DNA of 64,000 nucleotides from Tsukamurella ocularis (GTDB taxonomy: Bacteria > Actinomycetota > Actinomycetes > Mycobacteriales > Mycobacteriaceae), in NCBI RefSeq assembly GCF_024807615.1, contig NZ_JANUCJ010000003.1, positions 744,001-808,000 on the forward strand. The letters run 5' to 3'. Below are positions 10,291-18,407 of this stretch, piece by piece. Position 1 is the stretch's first letter. Every line of letters starts with the position of its first letter. The notes under the pieces are model-generated. The model saw only the letters and a list, made by a program, of their open reading frames with translations, had not been told where the DNA came from and did no database searches. A program made the translations under genes and the position numbers.

Positions 10291-11159
10291 TCCGCAGCAT
10301 CCCGGTGCGCGGCCGCTGGGTGCGGGTCCGCGAGTCGGGCGACGCCTCTCTGCCCACTCTGGTTCTGCTGCATGGCATCACGCGGAGCCTGGAGGACTGG
10401 GACCCGACTTTCGAAGCCTTGGACGGGGAGTTCCGGCTCATCGCGCCCGACCTCGCCGGGTACGGCTGGTCCGCTCCCCACCCCGACGGTGCCGGCCTCG
10501 CCGCGCTCGCCGACGGGGTCGCGGAGACGCTGGCCGCGCTGAACGTCTCGGGCCCCGTGCACGTCGCGGGCAACTCGCTGGGCGGCGCGGTGACGATGAC
10601 GCTGCTCGCCCGGCACCCAGAGCTGGTCGCGTCGATGACACTGGTGGATCCCGCCGGCTTCGGCAAGGAGGTCACGCCTCTGCTGCGCCTGCTCGGGGTT
10701 CCCGTGCTGGGCAAGCTGATCGCAACCACCCCCAGTCGCCCGGGTGCGATCGTCCAGGAGCGACTGATCTTCGCCGACAAGTCCTACGCCACCCGCGCGC
10801 GGATCGACCACGCGATGGCCATCGCCCGCGAGACGGACGCCGGCCTCACCGCGTGGAAGACCGCGGACGAACTCGGCTCCGTGCTCGGCGGCGTGCGCCG
10901 GGACTGGCGCGACGAGCTGCACCGCACCATCGCTCGAACCCCGCGGCCCACGATGGTGCTGTGGGGTGCGCGCGACAAGGTGCTCCCGCCCACGCATCTC
11001 GAGGCCGCGCGGTCGCTGATCCCGCACGCGGAGACACACCTCATTCCGGGCGTGGGCCACATGCCGCAGCTCGAGTGCACGCGCGAGTTCGCGGCGCTGA
11101 TCACGTCGTTCCTGCAGCGGAATCCCGTGGCGGAGCTGCCGAAGGCCGCATCGCAGTAG
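10287..11159 (+). CDS. Alpha/beta hydrolase with Ser nucleophile motif
   Basis: 290 aa. Family landmarks: LLHGITRS near 27, nucleophile elbow GNSLGG near 91-96, acid residue region WGARDKVLPP near 229-238 and catalytic His in PGVGHMPQLE near 255. Ser at the elbow indicates an esterase, C-C hydrolase or lipase-like enzyme. The GTG start overlaps the TGA of the preceding hydrolase (GTGA), implying translational coupling. The two hydrolases in tandem have different nucleophiles and so probably act on successive intermediates. Substrate unknown. Confidence 0.85.
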   Translation: MIRSIPVRGRWVRVRESGDASLPTLVLLHGITRSLEDWDPTFEALDGEFRLIAPDLAGYGWSAPHPDGAGLAALADGVAETLAALNVSGPVHVAGNSLGGAVTMTLLARHPELVASMTLVDPAGFGKEVTPLLRLLGVPVLGKLIATTPSRPGAIVQERLIFADKSYATRARIDHAMAIARETDAGLTAWKTADELGSVLGGVRRDWRDELHRTIARTPRPTMVLWGARDKVLPPTHLEAARSLIPHAETHLIPGVGHMPQLECTREFAALITSFLQRNPVAELPKAASQ

Positions 11160-11226
11160 ATCACCGACGCCGCCGCGGGGTGCCCCTCGAGAATGGTCAT
11201 GCGGGGCACACATTGCTCCGGTGATC
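11159..11226. terminator. Nested inverted repeat between hydrolase operon and crtB
   Basis: Outer arms GATCACCG/CGGTGATC (11159-11166 with 11219-11226) and inner arms GTGCCCC/GGGGCAC (11180-11186 with 11203-11209) lie in the gap between two convergent genes. A bidirectional terminator role is inferred from position. Confidence 0.45.
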
Positions 11227-11236
11227 GACTACCGGC

Positions 11237-12055
11237 TCATCGCGGACCCGAGAGCGCGCGGGCGATCACAGCAGCTTTAGCGGCGGCGGGGACGCGGACG
11301 CGACCGGACCGCGCACCGTCGAGCCCGGCGGCGCGGAGGCGGCGCAGGAGCTCCCCGTAGAGGTCGGCGGCGACGCGGACACCGCGTTGGACATCGCGCG
11401 GGAGCTGCGCGATGCCGGCGCGCCCGGCCACGAGGTCGGCGGCTGCGGCGTCGAGCGCCTCGTCGTAGGCGCGCTGCGTGAGTTCGGGCAGGTAGGCGCG
11501 GCCGAGGCGGAGCTCGTCGTCGGTGAGGTCGCGGAGGAAGTTGACCTTCTGGAACGCGGCGCCGAGCCGCAGGGCGTCGGGCGCGAGGTGCTCGTAGTCC
11601 GACGGTGCGACCCCCACCAGGTAGGCGCGCAGGCACATGAGCCCGACGACCTCGGCGGAGCCGTGGATGTACTCGGCGAGGGACTCCGCTGTGTGCGGGG
11701 CGGGCGTCAGGTCCGCGCGCATGGAGGCGAAGAAGGGCCTGGTCAGCTCCGTCCCGAAGCCCGTCGCGCGGGCGGTGCTCGCGAAGGCGTGCACCACGAG
11801 GTTCGCACTGAAGCCTTCGACGATCGCGCGCTCGACAGCTCCTTCGAGCGCGTCGAGGTGCGCCCGCGGGTCGGTCGGACAGGCACCGTCGACGATCTCG
11901 TCGGCGACCCGCACCAGCCCGTAGATCGACGTGACGTGACCCCGCACGCGGCGCGGCATGAGACGCGCCGCGAGGGAGAACGACGTGGAGTAGTCGCGGA
12001 TCACCACCGCGGAGGCCGCGACGGCGGCGCGGCTGTACCGCTCACTCGGATCCAT
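11237..12055 (-). CDS. crtB: Phytoene/squalene synthase family protein (CrtB-like)
   Basis: Head-to-head condensation of two prenyl diphosphates, giving phytoene for carotenoids; 272 aa, slightly short for the family. The first Asp-rich motif is DEIVD at about 52-56, and the second is FLRDLTDDELRLGRAYLP with RDLTDD near 175-180. SFSLAARLMP near 25-34 also matches trans-isoprenyl synthases of this group. It is convergent with the hydrolase operon and divergent from xthA. With crtI at 4843 it gives two of the core carotenoid steps; no GGPP synthase (crtE) is in the window. Squalene-type activity cannot be excluded. Confidence 0.85.
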   Translation of the reverse strand: MDPSERYSRAAVAASAVVIRDYSTSFSLAARLMPRRVRGHVTSIYGLVRVADEIVDGACPTDPRAHLDALEGAVERAIVEGFSANLVVHAFASTARATGFGTELTRPFFASMRADLTPAPHTAESLAEYIHGSAEVVGLMCLRAYLVGVAPSDYEHLAPDALRLGAAFQKVNFLRDLTDDELRLGRAYLPELTQRAYDEALDAAAADLVAGRAGIAQLPRDVQRGVRVAADLYGELLRRLRAAGLDGARSGRVRVPAAAKAAVIARALSGPR

Positions 12056-12102
12056 GCCTCCAGTCTCCCGACCGCCCCTCGGGACGTGTCAGGGCACCCC
12101 GA

Positions 12103-12108
12103 TACGGT
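12103..12108 (+). promoter_or_regulatory. -10 element for leaderless xthA
   Basis: TACGGT followed by seven nucleotides and the ATG of xthA; no Shine-Dalgarno is visible. Confidence 0.5.
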
Positions 12109-12115
12109 GGGTTGC

Positions 12116-12985
12116 ATGCGCGTCGCCACCTGGAATGTGAACTCGGTCAAGCAGCGGCACGGCAGACTGCTGGAGTGGCTGGACTCGCGCCGGCCGGATG
12201 TCGTCTGCCTGCAGGAACTCAAGCTGACCGACGACGCTTTCGCCACCCTCGTCGGCCCCGATCTCGAGGAGCGCGGCTACGAGTTCTCCACCGCCGGGCA
12301 GCCGCAGTGGAACGGCTCGGCGCTCCTGTCCAAGGTCGGCCTGGAGGACGTGGTCGTCGGCATTCCCGGCGCTCCCGCGTTCGACGGGGCGGTCGAGGGC
12401 CGCGCGATCTCGGGCGTCTGCAACGGGATCCGCGTGCACTCGCTCTACACGCCGAACGGCCGCGAGATCGATTCCGACCACTACACCTACAAGCTCGAGT
12501 GGCTCGCCGCTCTCGTCGCACAGGTGAGGGCCGACACCGTCCCCCAACTGGTCTGCGGCGACATGAACATCGCGCCCACCGACGCCGATGTCTTCGATCC
12601 TGCCGCCTTCACGGGCCACACCCACGTCACCGCGCCTGAACGCGCCGCCCTGGCTGCGCTCGCGGACGCCGGACTGCACGACGTGGTCCGCGACCACTGG
12701 CCGGACGAGCAGGTGTTCTCGTACTGGGATTACCGCGCCGGCATGTTCAACAAGAACCTCGGCATGCGCATCGATCTCATCCTGGCCAGCGGCGACGTGG
12801 CCGATCGCGCCGCGGCGGCATGGATCGACCGGCAGGCCCGCAAAGGGAAGGGCCCGTCGGACCACGCGCCCGTCATCCTCGACCTGGACACCGCCCCTGA
12901 CGGCGACGTGGGTCCGATGGTGCCGCCACCGTCGGCCGGGCGGGTATCGCCCAAGGGCGCGAAGCTGCCCCAGGCCAAAGACTGA
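12116..12985 (+). CDS. xthA: Exodeoxyribonuclease III (AP endonuclease)
   Basis: Base-excision-repair nuclease that cuts DNA at abasic sites and trims 3-prime ends; 289 aa. ExoIII/APE1 motifs: WNVNS at 6-10, metal ligand Glu34 in LQELK, YTPNG, CGDMNIAPTDADV with the catalytic Asp/Asn pair, and terminal SDHAPVILDL. The last roughly 30 residues after the catalytic core are Pro/Lys-rich and probably disordered. The start follows TACGGT by 7 nt. A second AP endonuclease of the unrelated Nfo family lies at 45382, so both classes are present. The gene is divergent from crtB across about 60 bp. Confidence 0.95.
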   Translation: MRVATWNVNSVKQRHGRLLEWLDSRRPDVVCLQELKLTDDAFATLVGPDLEERGYEFSTAGQPQWNGSALLSKVGLEDVVVGIPGAPAFDGAVEGRAISGVCNGIRVHSLYTPNGREIDSDHYTYKLEWLAALVAQVRADTVPQLVCGDMNIAPTDADVFDPAAFTGHTHVTAPERAALAALADAGLHDVVRDHWPDEQVFSYWDYRAGMFNKNLGMRIDLILASGDVADRAAAAWIDRQARKGKGPSDHAPVILDLDTAPDGDVGPMVPPPSAGRVSPKGAKLPQAKD

Positions 12986-13055
12986 CAGCTTCATGTTGCA
13001 ATAGCAATACTTTGCTCGCTACTCTTCGCCGGGACCACAGGCGAGAGGGAGTGGC

Positions 13056-14296
13056 GTGGGCAGGATCGCGATCCAGGACGGCATCACGAGGCGGGACGCG
13101 CTCCGCGTCGCGGGCATGGGAGCGGCGGGCGCCGGGGTGGCCGCACTCGCTGGGACGCTGGGCACCGGGCTCGCCTCGGCAGATCCCGGCATGCGCACAG
13201 CGGGCACCCCCGACTCCGCCACGACGTGGGACCCTCAGTGTGATGCGCTCATGAAGTCGGTACTCGAACGCGGCGACGTCGAGCGGACCAACCGCGCCCT
13301 TGCCCAGTGGGAAACGAACTCCCAGCCCGTGCCGGCCGGCGTACCGGCGGACGTGCGGGACTTCATCGAAGAGGCCCGGAAGCTCCCGGACTGGCTCGAC
13401 CCGCGCCTGATGAATACACCACCCGCAGCTTCTACCTCTCCACGATCATCGGGCTCTGTGGCGGCATCATGATGTCCGTCATTCCGCGCGAGTCCCGGGC
13501 CGTGTACTGGTCCGCGGGCGGCGCCGACATGAAGGACCGCATCGCCAAGACCTACCGCCTGGTGTACGACCAGATCGCCGTCGGCGCGTACGGCCCCAGC
13601 GGTCGCGCCGCAACGACCGCGGTGAAGGTCCGCCTCACGCACGGCGCAGTCCGGCACCTCCTTCCGCAGTCGCCGCACTGGACGAAGGGCGCCGACCAGC
13701 CCAAGCCCATCTCCCAGGCCGACATGATGGTCACCTGGCACACCCTCGCCACTATGGGCATGCGCATCATGCGGAACTGGGGCGTCCACCTCCCGCAGGA
13801 CGAGATCGACGGGCTGCTGCACTCATGGCAGGTCAACGGGCACATGCTGGGTATTCGCGACGAGTACATCCCGTCGAGCTGGGACCAAGCAGAGCGGCAG
13901 GCGCAGAAGGACCTCGACTCGATCATGGGGCCGACCCCGGAGGGGGTCAAGATCGCGAACATGCTCGTGGACCTGGGTCGCGACCTCGACGCGCGGATCG
14001 TCTCGCGCCCCGCGATCGAGGCGTTCACCCGCTACTCCCTCGGCGACAAGCTGACCGACTGGATGCAGCTGCCTCCGCAGCCGCTGTACCAGGGCCTGCT
14101 CACGGTGGCGTGGCCCACCTATGTCGCGATCCGGGAGGGCGGACTCACGCAAGCCGCCCTCCCGCCCGAGCTGTACCACCAGATGGACCAGATCGCGAAC
14201 ACGTTCGAGCTGGTCTACCTGGGCGGCTTCCGGCCGATCACCATCGCGATCCCCACGGGAAACAACCCCAACTACGGCAAGCCGAAGTACAAGTGA
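13056..14296 (+). pseudogene. Tat-exported DUF2236/MpaB-like oxygenase, frameshifted
   Basis: The gene begins with a GTG and a twin-arginine-type signal (TRRDALRVAGMGAAG, then ALAGTLGTGLASA). It continues as a DUF2236-like protein to PDWLDPRLM, then leaves frame at about 13400-13420. The continuation EYTTRSFYLSTIIGLCGG is in the frame one base back and runs unbroken through RLTHSAVRHLL-like and DEYIPSSWD segments to the stop. The span is 1241 nt, one base short of a multiple of three, so a single deletion explains it. The family is the ER-bound oxygenase MpaB-like group (a His-rich latex-clearing-protein relative). This is either a real null allele or a sequencing error. It ends exactly where the opposing gene ends (TGATCA). 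Confidence 0.78.
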
Positions 14297-14791
14297 TCAG
14301 TCCTCGGTACTGAGCACCTCGACGACGAAGCCGGTCACCCGGCGCCGCAGATCGGCGAGGTTCTGCTCGCGGATCTGCTCCACATCAGTGCCCTTGTGGA
14401 AGGCGGGAGGCAGCTTGCGCGCGTTGGCGGCGCAACGGAAGTCCTCGCACACGAGGACGCCTAGGGTATCGCCCTTGCGGCCGGCCGATCCGCCCCGTCG
14501 CACCGAGTACAGGACCGCCCGGCTCGAGATGGTGACGTCGCGGCACCAGGTGCACATGGCCTTCGCCGAGGGCTTGGCGTCGGCCTGGGTGAGCAGGAGG
14601 GTGACCAGCCCATCGGGCGTGGGCACGCTGACGTAGGCACGACGTGGAATCTTCCTGTCGCGCCAGCCGACGAATTCGAGGGCGTCGAAATCGATTTCGT
14701 CGAAGTCCGGCGGGAACGTGAGTCGCTTGACCTCGCTCTTCGTGGCGCCTCGGAAAGCGTCGAGGACCTGCTGCTGGGATACGGGATCCAT
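14297..14791 (-). CDS. FBP-type treble-clef zinc protein (EF-G-binding-like)
   Basis: 164-aa cytoplasmic protein. Two cysteine pairs form a likely zinc site: C-x2-C in MCTWC near residues 80-83 and C-x4-C in VCEDFRC near 114-119. An Arg-rich linker is between them. This matches the C-terminal treble-clef domain of the actinobacterial FBP family (PF16571), whose members bind elongation factor G and are related to FusB-type fusidic-acid resistance proteins. Despite the historical name fibronectin-binding protein, no signal peptide is present. A role in rescuing or protecting EF-G is inferred only from the family. Confidence 0.72.
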   Translation of the reverse strand: MDPVSQQQVLDAFRGATKSEVKRLTFPPDFDEIDFDALEFVGWRDRKIPRRAYVSVPTPDGLVTLLLTQADAKPSAKAMCTWCRDVTISSRAVLYSVRRGGSAGRKGDTLGVLVCEDFRCAANARKLPPAFHKGTDVEQIREQNLADLRRRVTGFVVEVLSTED

Positions 14792-15035
14792 GAGTGAACC
14801 GTTTCTGTTGCTCCCGGGCTCGGAGTGCCGGGGAGGGGGGAGTGTATGGGCAGAGCTGCGCAGCCGGTCCGGTGGATCGGCTGCGGGGCGGGATCATCTG
14901 CCGTGGCGCAGGGCGCCGGACACTCCTCCTCGGTTCATGGGCCCCACCCTACGCCCGGCCGCGGTGAAACTTCGACACCATTTCGCGCCCAGGGCCCGTC
15001 TTCGCACGCGAAACCGCCTCGGAGACGTCGATTTT

Positions 15036-15557
15036 TCACCTGAACCGGCGGGCCAGTTCGTCCCAGGTCTCGTCGGGCGCACTACCGGTGGGGAATCGGC
15101 CGTCGATCTCCAGGATCGCCATTCCGTGCGCCGCCGCCCAGAGCGCCTGCGCCGCGTGCGCCGCGCCAGTGACCTCGAAGAACGGACTCCCCGACCACTC
15201 CTCCAGCCCGTCCGGCAGCGCCTCCCGGTCGAGCGGCCCGACGGTGGCGAGCCGGTACAGGTTCGGGTTGGCGCGCGCGACGGCGCGGTAATCCCGCAGC
15301 AGCCCCGCCACATCGGAGACGGGCCGCAGCGCTGCGCCCGACTCGGCGAGGGCAACCGCGACGAGCGCGGACTTGACGGCGTCCTTATTCGCGAAGTGCT
15401 TGTAGAGCGACGGCGCCCGGATGCCGATCTCGTCGGCGAGGTCACGCATGGTCACCCGCTCCCACCCCTCGCGCTCGAGCAGCACGCGTGCCGCGGCGAC
15501 GATCTCCCGTGCGCGGGGCGTCGCGGTCCGCATCGGATCCGGCTCGTCGGGGTTCAC
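15036..15557 (-). CDS. TetR-family transcriptional regulator
   Basis: 173 aa. The N-terminal TetR helix-turn-helix is REIVAAARVLLE...VTMRDLADEIGIRAPSLYKHFANKDAV (about residues 15-60), followed by a C-terminal ligand-binding region of WHG type (ALWAAAHGMAILE). I chose the GTG that overlaps the stop of the upstream SRPBCC gene (GTGA), which implies coupled translation; an ATG 24 nt further in is the alternative. It probably represses its own operon through the two operator-like palindromes at 16075-16114. The inducer is unknown. Confidence 0.88.
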   Translation of the reverse strand: MNPDEPDPMRTATPRAREIVAAARVLLEREGWERVTMRDLADEIGIRAPSLYKHFANKDAVKSALVAVALAESGAALRPVSDVAGLLRDYRAVARANPNLYRLATVGPLDREALPDGLEEWSGSPFFEVTGAAHAAQALWAAAHGMAILEIDGRFPTGSAPDETWDELARRFR

Positions 15558-16060
15558 CGGGCGATCGTAGCCAGCACGCGGACCCGCAACGCGGCGTTCA
15601 TGGCGTCGAAGCCTGTCCTGACGTCGATCGACGAGCCTGCAACCGGCACGAGCACGCCGCGGAAGCGCTCGCGCTGCGTGAAGCACGTCCCGCGCTCCGT
15701 GGCCTCCAGATGGAAGGAGTGCTCGCCGTCGAGCAGCCCGGGCACCAGCACGCGGCCGATCCAGCGCAGCTCGCGGTACGGGTCGACGGCCAGCACCTCG
15801 GGCGTGAAGCCCATCTCCGACCCCTCGTTGCGGATGCGCACGTCGAGCCGTCGCCCGGCCTCGAGCCCGTCGGGCGCGGCGGCACGGATGACGAAAGGGT
15901 TCCACTGCGGGTAGGCGGCGACGTCGACGAGGACGCGCCACACTGCCTCCGGCGGCGCCTCGATCTCGATCGCGCGCTCGACGGTGCGCTCGCGATACAT
16001 CACCACGGCGAGCCCCAACACCAGCACGATCACGGCGACGACGGACAGGGTCCACTTCAT
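15554..16060 (-). CDS. Membrane-anchored SRPBCC-domain protein
   Basis: 168 aa. One N-terminal transmembrane helix (WTLSVVAVIVLVLGLAVVMY, about 3-22) anchors a polyketide-cyclase-like SRPBCC domain (APPEAVWRVLVDVAAYPQWNPF onward). The helix makes the lipid-facing or envelope-side binding of a hydrophobic ligand plausible, but orientation and ligand are unknown. AAGGAGGAAGA directly precedes the chosen ATG, a near-perfect ribosome binding site; a longer frame upstream would start inside the operator region. It is first in an operon with a TetR gene that overlaps its stop. Confidence 0.82.
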   Translation of the reverse strand: MKWTLSVVAVIVLVLGLAVVMYRERTVERAIEIEAPPEAVWRVLVDVAAYPQWNPFVIRAAAPDGLEAGRRLDVRIRNEGSEMGFTPEVLAVDPYRELRWIGRVLVPGLLDGEHSFHLEATERGTCFTQRERFRGVLVPVAGSSIDVRTGFDAMNAALRVRVLATIAR

Positions 16061-16070
16061 TCTTCCTCCT

Positions 16071-16114
16071 TGGCTAACGCTGTTACCTTCACCGTAGGCG
16101 AACACTGTTAGCCA
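16071..16114. promoter_or_regulatory. Paired TetR-type operators (TAAC-nnn-GTTA)
   Basis: TGGCTAACGCTGTT (16071-16084) and AACACTGTTAGCCA (16101-16114) are inverted copies matching at 12 of 14 positions. Each contains its own short palindrome (TAACGCTGTTA at 16075-16085; AACACTGTT at 16101-16109), the form of TetR-dimer sites. They lie 10 nt upstream of the SRPBCC start and between that operon and the divergent monooxygenase, so one repressor could affect both. Confidence 0.65.
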
Positions 16115-16188
16115 TGCAAGGAGGCAATTGACCAGAAGGTCAATCCGTGTTTATATGACCCAGCAGTCACATCAGGAAGGAACGGGAC

Positions 16189-17700
16189 ATGGCCTCTGTC
16201 CTCGTCATCGGAGCCGGCTTCTCGGGCATCGCCGCCGCGATCGAACTGCTCCGCGGCGGCCACGACGTGACCGTCCTCGAGCGCGGCCCCGACGTGGGCG
16301 GCGTCTGGCGGGAGAACGCCTACCCGGGCGCCGCGTGCGACGTTCCGTCCGCGTACTACTCGCTCTCATACTCCCCCAACCCGCGCTGGAGCCGGCGCTA
16401 CGCCCCGCAGGCGGAGATCCTGGGATACCTCCGCGACAACGCCGACAAGTACGGCCTGTACGAGCGGATCCGGTTCGGTGTCACGGTCCGCGAGGCGCGC
16501 TTCGACGACGAGTCCCACCGCTGGAAGGTTCGCCTCGACGACGGTGTGGACCAGGACGTCGTCGCCGAGCTCGACGCCGACTTTCTGGTGCCGGCCGTCG
16601 GACAGCTCTCCACCCCGATTCTCGCCGACCTGCCCGGACACGACGGATTCACCGGCGCCGCCTTCCATTCCGCGCAGTGGGACGAGTCGATCGACCTCGC
16701 CGGCAAGAAGGTCGCGGTGATCGGCACAGGCGCCAGCAGTATCCAGATCGTGCCCGAGATCGCGCGGGTCGCGCGGTCGGTCACCGTCTACCAGCGGTCC
16801 GCCCCGCACATACTGCCGCGCCCCGACTCCCGGCTCACACGCATGCACGCGATCCTCGCTCGCCGCGCACCCGTCACCCTCCGCGCCCAGCGACTGCTGT
16901 GGCAGGGCGTGACCGAGGGGTTCACAGCCGCACTGCATTACGCGCCGCCGGTGGCCCGCGCCCTCGAACTCGCCTGCCTCGCCTTCATGCGGGCGCAAGC
17001 CGGCGACGCCGAGCTGTACCGCACCATTCGGCCCGAGCACCCACTCGGATGCAAGCGGGTCCTGTTCTCCAACAGCTACATCCCGGCGCTTCGTCGGCCG
17101 AACGTGGAGCTGGTCACCGACCGCATCGCGCGGGTGGGTGCTACCTCGATCACCACGGCCGATGGGGTGCAACGTGGGACCGACGTCATCGTCCACGGCA
17201 CTGGCTTCGCCGCCGGCACCTTCCTCGATCACATATCGATCCGCGGAACGGGCGGAACGGAACTCAGCGTCGCATGGGCCGACGGTCCGCGCGCCCACCT
17301 GGGCATCGCGGTCCCCGGCTTCCCCAACATGTTCCTCATGTATGGGCCCAACACCAACCTCGGATCAGGGTCGATCGTCGCGATGCTCGAGTGCCAGGCG
17401 CGCTACATCCGGAAGGCCCTAGCCTCGATTCCCGACGGTGCCGCCGCCGAGGTCCTGCCCGAGGTCGAGGCCGCATACGACGACGCCCTGCAGCGCAGGC
17501 TCTCGACCAGCGTGTGGTCCCGCTGCGACAGCTGGTACGTCGCTGGATCGGGTCGCGTCGTGTCGAATTGGCCCGGTACGGTTCGCGAATACCGACAACG
17601 GACCGACCGATTCGACCCCGCCGAGTACACCCTCCGCCCGGCCCCGTGGGACGTTCCCGACAGCGCCCGCCGCGACGGCACGAGCGTGACCGCTCGGTGA
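16189..17700 (+). CDS. Flavin-containing Baeyer-Villiger-type monooxygenase
   Basis: 503-aa FAD/NADPH monooxygenase that would insert oxygen into ketones or hydroxylate hydrophobic substrates. An N-terminal FAD Rossmann motif, GAGFSG (8-13), is followed by GGVWRENAYPGAACDVPS, the BVMO fingerprint FTGAAFHSAQWD (F-x-G-x3-H-x3-W-D, near 153-165) and a second Rossmann motif, IGTGASS, near 181. AGGAAGG lies upstream of the ATG. It leads an operon with a TetR regulator (coupled at GTGA or shortly after) and an unknown protein. Substrate unknown; similar enzymes in mycobacteria activate thioamide drugs or act on steroids and cyclic ketones. Confidence 0.88.
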   Translation: MASVLVIGAGFSGIAAAIELLRGGHDVTVLERGPDVGGVWRENAYPGAACDVPSAYYSLSYSPNPRWSRRYAPQAEILGYLRDNADKYGLYERIRFGVTVREARFDDESHRWKVRLDDGVDQDVVAELDADFLVPAVGQLSTPILADLPGHDGFTGAAFHSAQWDESIDLAGKKVAVIGTGASSIQIVPEIARVARSVTVYQRSAPHILPRPDSRLTRMHAILARRAPVTLRAQRLLWQGVTEGFTAALHYAPPVARALELACLAFMRAQAGDAELYRTIRPEHPLGCKRVLFSNSYIPALRRPNVELVTDRIARVGATSITTADGVQRGTDVIVHGTGFAAGTFLDHISIRGTGGTELSVAWADGPRAHLGIAVPGFPNMFLMYGPNTNLGSGSIVAMLECQARYIRKALASIPDGAAAEVLPEVEAAYDDALQRRLSTSVWSRCDSWYVAGSGRVVSNWPGTVREYRQRTDRFDPAEYTLRPAPWDVPDSARRDGTSVTAR

Positions 17701-17738
17701 GCGATCCCGACGATGGACGGTGTGAACGGAGTGCCACG

Positions 17739-18407
17739 GTGACACGCGAGTCGACTCGTCCGCGCTCGGGCACCCGCGGCGTGCCGCGTGAGGTGCGGGC
17801 CGCGGAGATCCTCGAAGCCGCTGCTGCTGAGTTCGGCACCCATGGCTATGCCGGGGCGCAGGTCACGGCCGTCGCCGAGCGCGCAGGGGTCTCGAAGGCC
17901 CTGGTGCTGGCCTACTTCGGCTCCAAGGAGAAGCTGTACATCGCCTGCGTACAGAAGGCCGGGCCCCTCGTCTTCGACGCGGTGCGCGATGCCTTCGCGC
18001 AGCCAGACCCCGACGCGCTACCCGGTTCATTGTTCAACCGCGCCGCCGTCCGGGTGCTCACCGGCATCGTCACCTCCCTGGAGGGCCGCATCGGGTACTG
18101 GGCACTGCTCTACGACCGATCGGTGCCCGACGGGGACGGCCGGGTCGTGGCACGCGGACAGCGACACCGCCTGCGCGAGCAGTCCTCCTCCGCCGTCGCC
18201 GGCGTGGTGCGTGCCGCCGGCCTCACCGATCCCCGAGATCAGACTGCCGCCGTCCTCGTCTGGGAGTCGATGATCTCCGGTGTCATGCAGTGGTGGCGCT
18301 TGAACCCCGAGCTGTCCGCCGCCGAGGTCTCGGCGAGCGCCACTCGCATTCTCGCGGCCTGGTCAGTCCCCGCGCCGTCCCCCTCCCCCGAACCGGAGAA
18401 GCCATGA
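17739..18407 (+). CDS. TetR-family transcriptional regulator
   Basis: 222 aa. Helix-turn-helix region RAAEILEAAAAEFGTHGYAG...VTAVAERAGVSKALVLAYFGSKEKLY (about 19-66), then a helical ligand domain and a Pro-rich tail (APSPSPEPEKP). The GTG start has GGAG 8 nt upstream. An in-frame GTG overlapping the monooxygenase stop at 17697 is an alternative start giving 14 more residues. The stop overlaps the next start (ATGA). Its location between the monooxygenase and the unknown protein suggests it controls that operon. Confidence 0.87.
   Translation: MTRESTRPRSGTRGVPREVRAAEILEAAAAEFGTHGYAGAQVTAVAERAGVSKALVLAYFGSKEKLYIACVQKAGPLVFDAVRDAFAQPDPDALPGSLFNRAAVRVLTGIVTSLEGRIGYWALLYDRSVPDGDGRVVARGQRHRLREQSSSAVAGVVRAAGLTDPRDQTAAVLVWESMISGVMQWWRLNPELSAAEVSASATRILAAWSVPAPSPSPEPEKP

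Noticed and set aside
14792-15035. A small gene in the 244-bp gap between the FBP-type gene and the TetR gene.
   Set aside because: Short frames exist on both strands but none has a plausible start, codon pattern or family sequence; I see nothing definite here.
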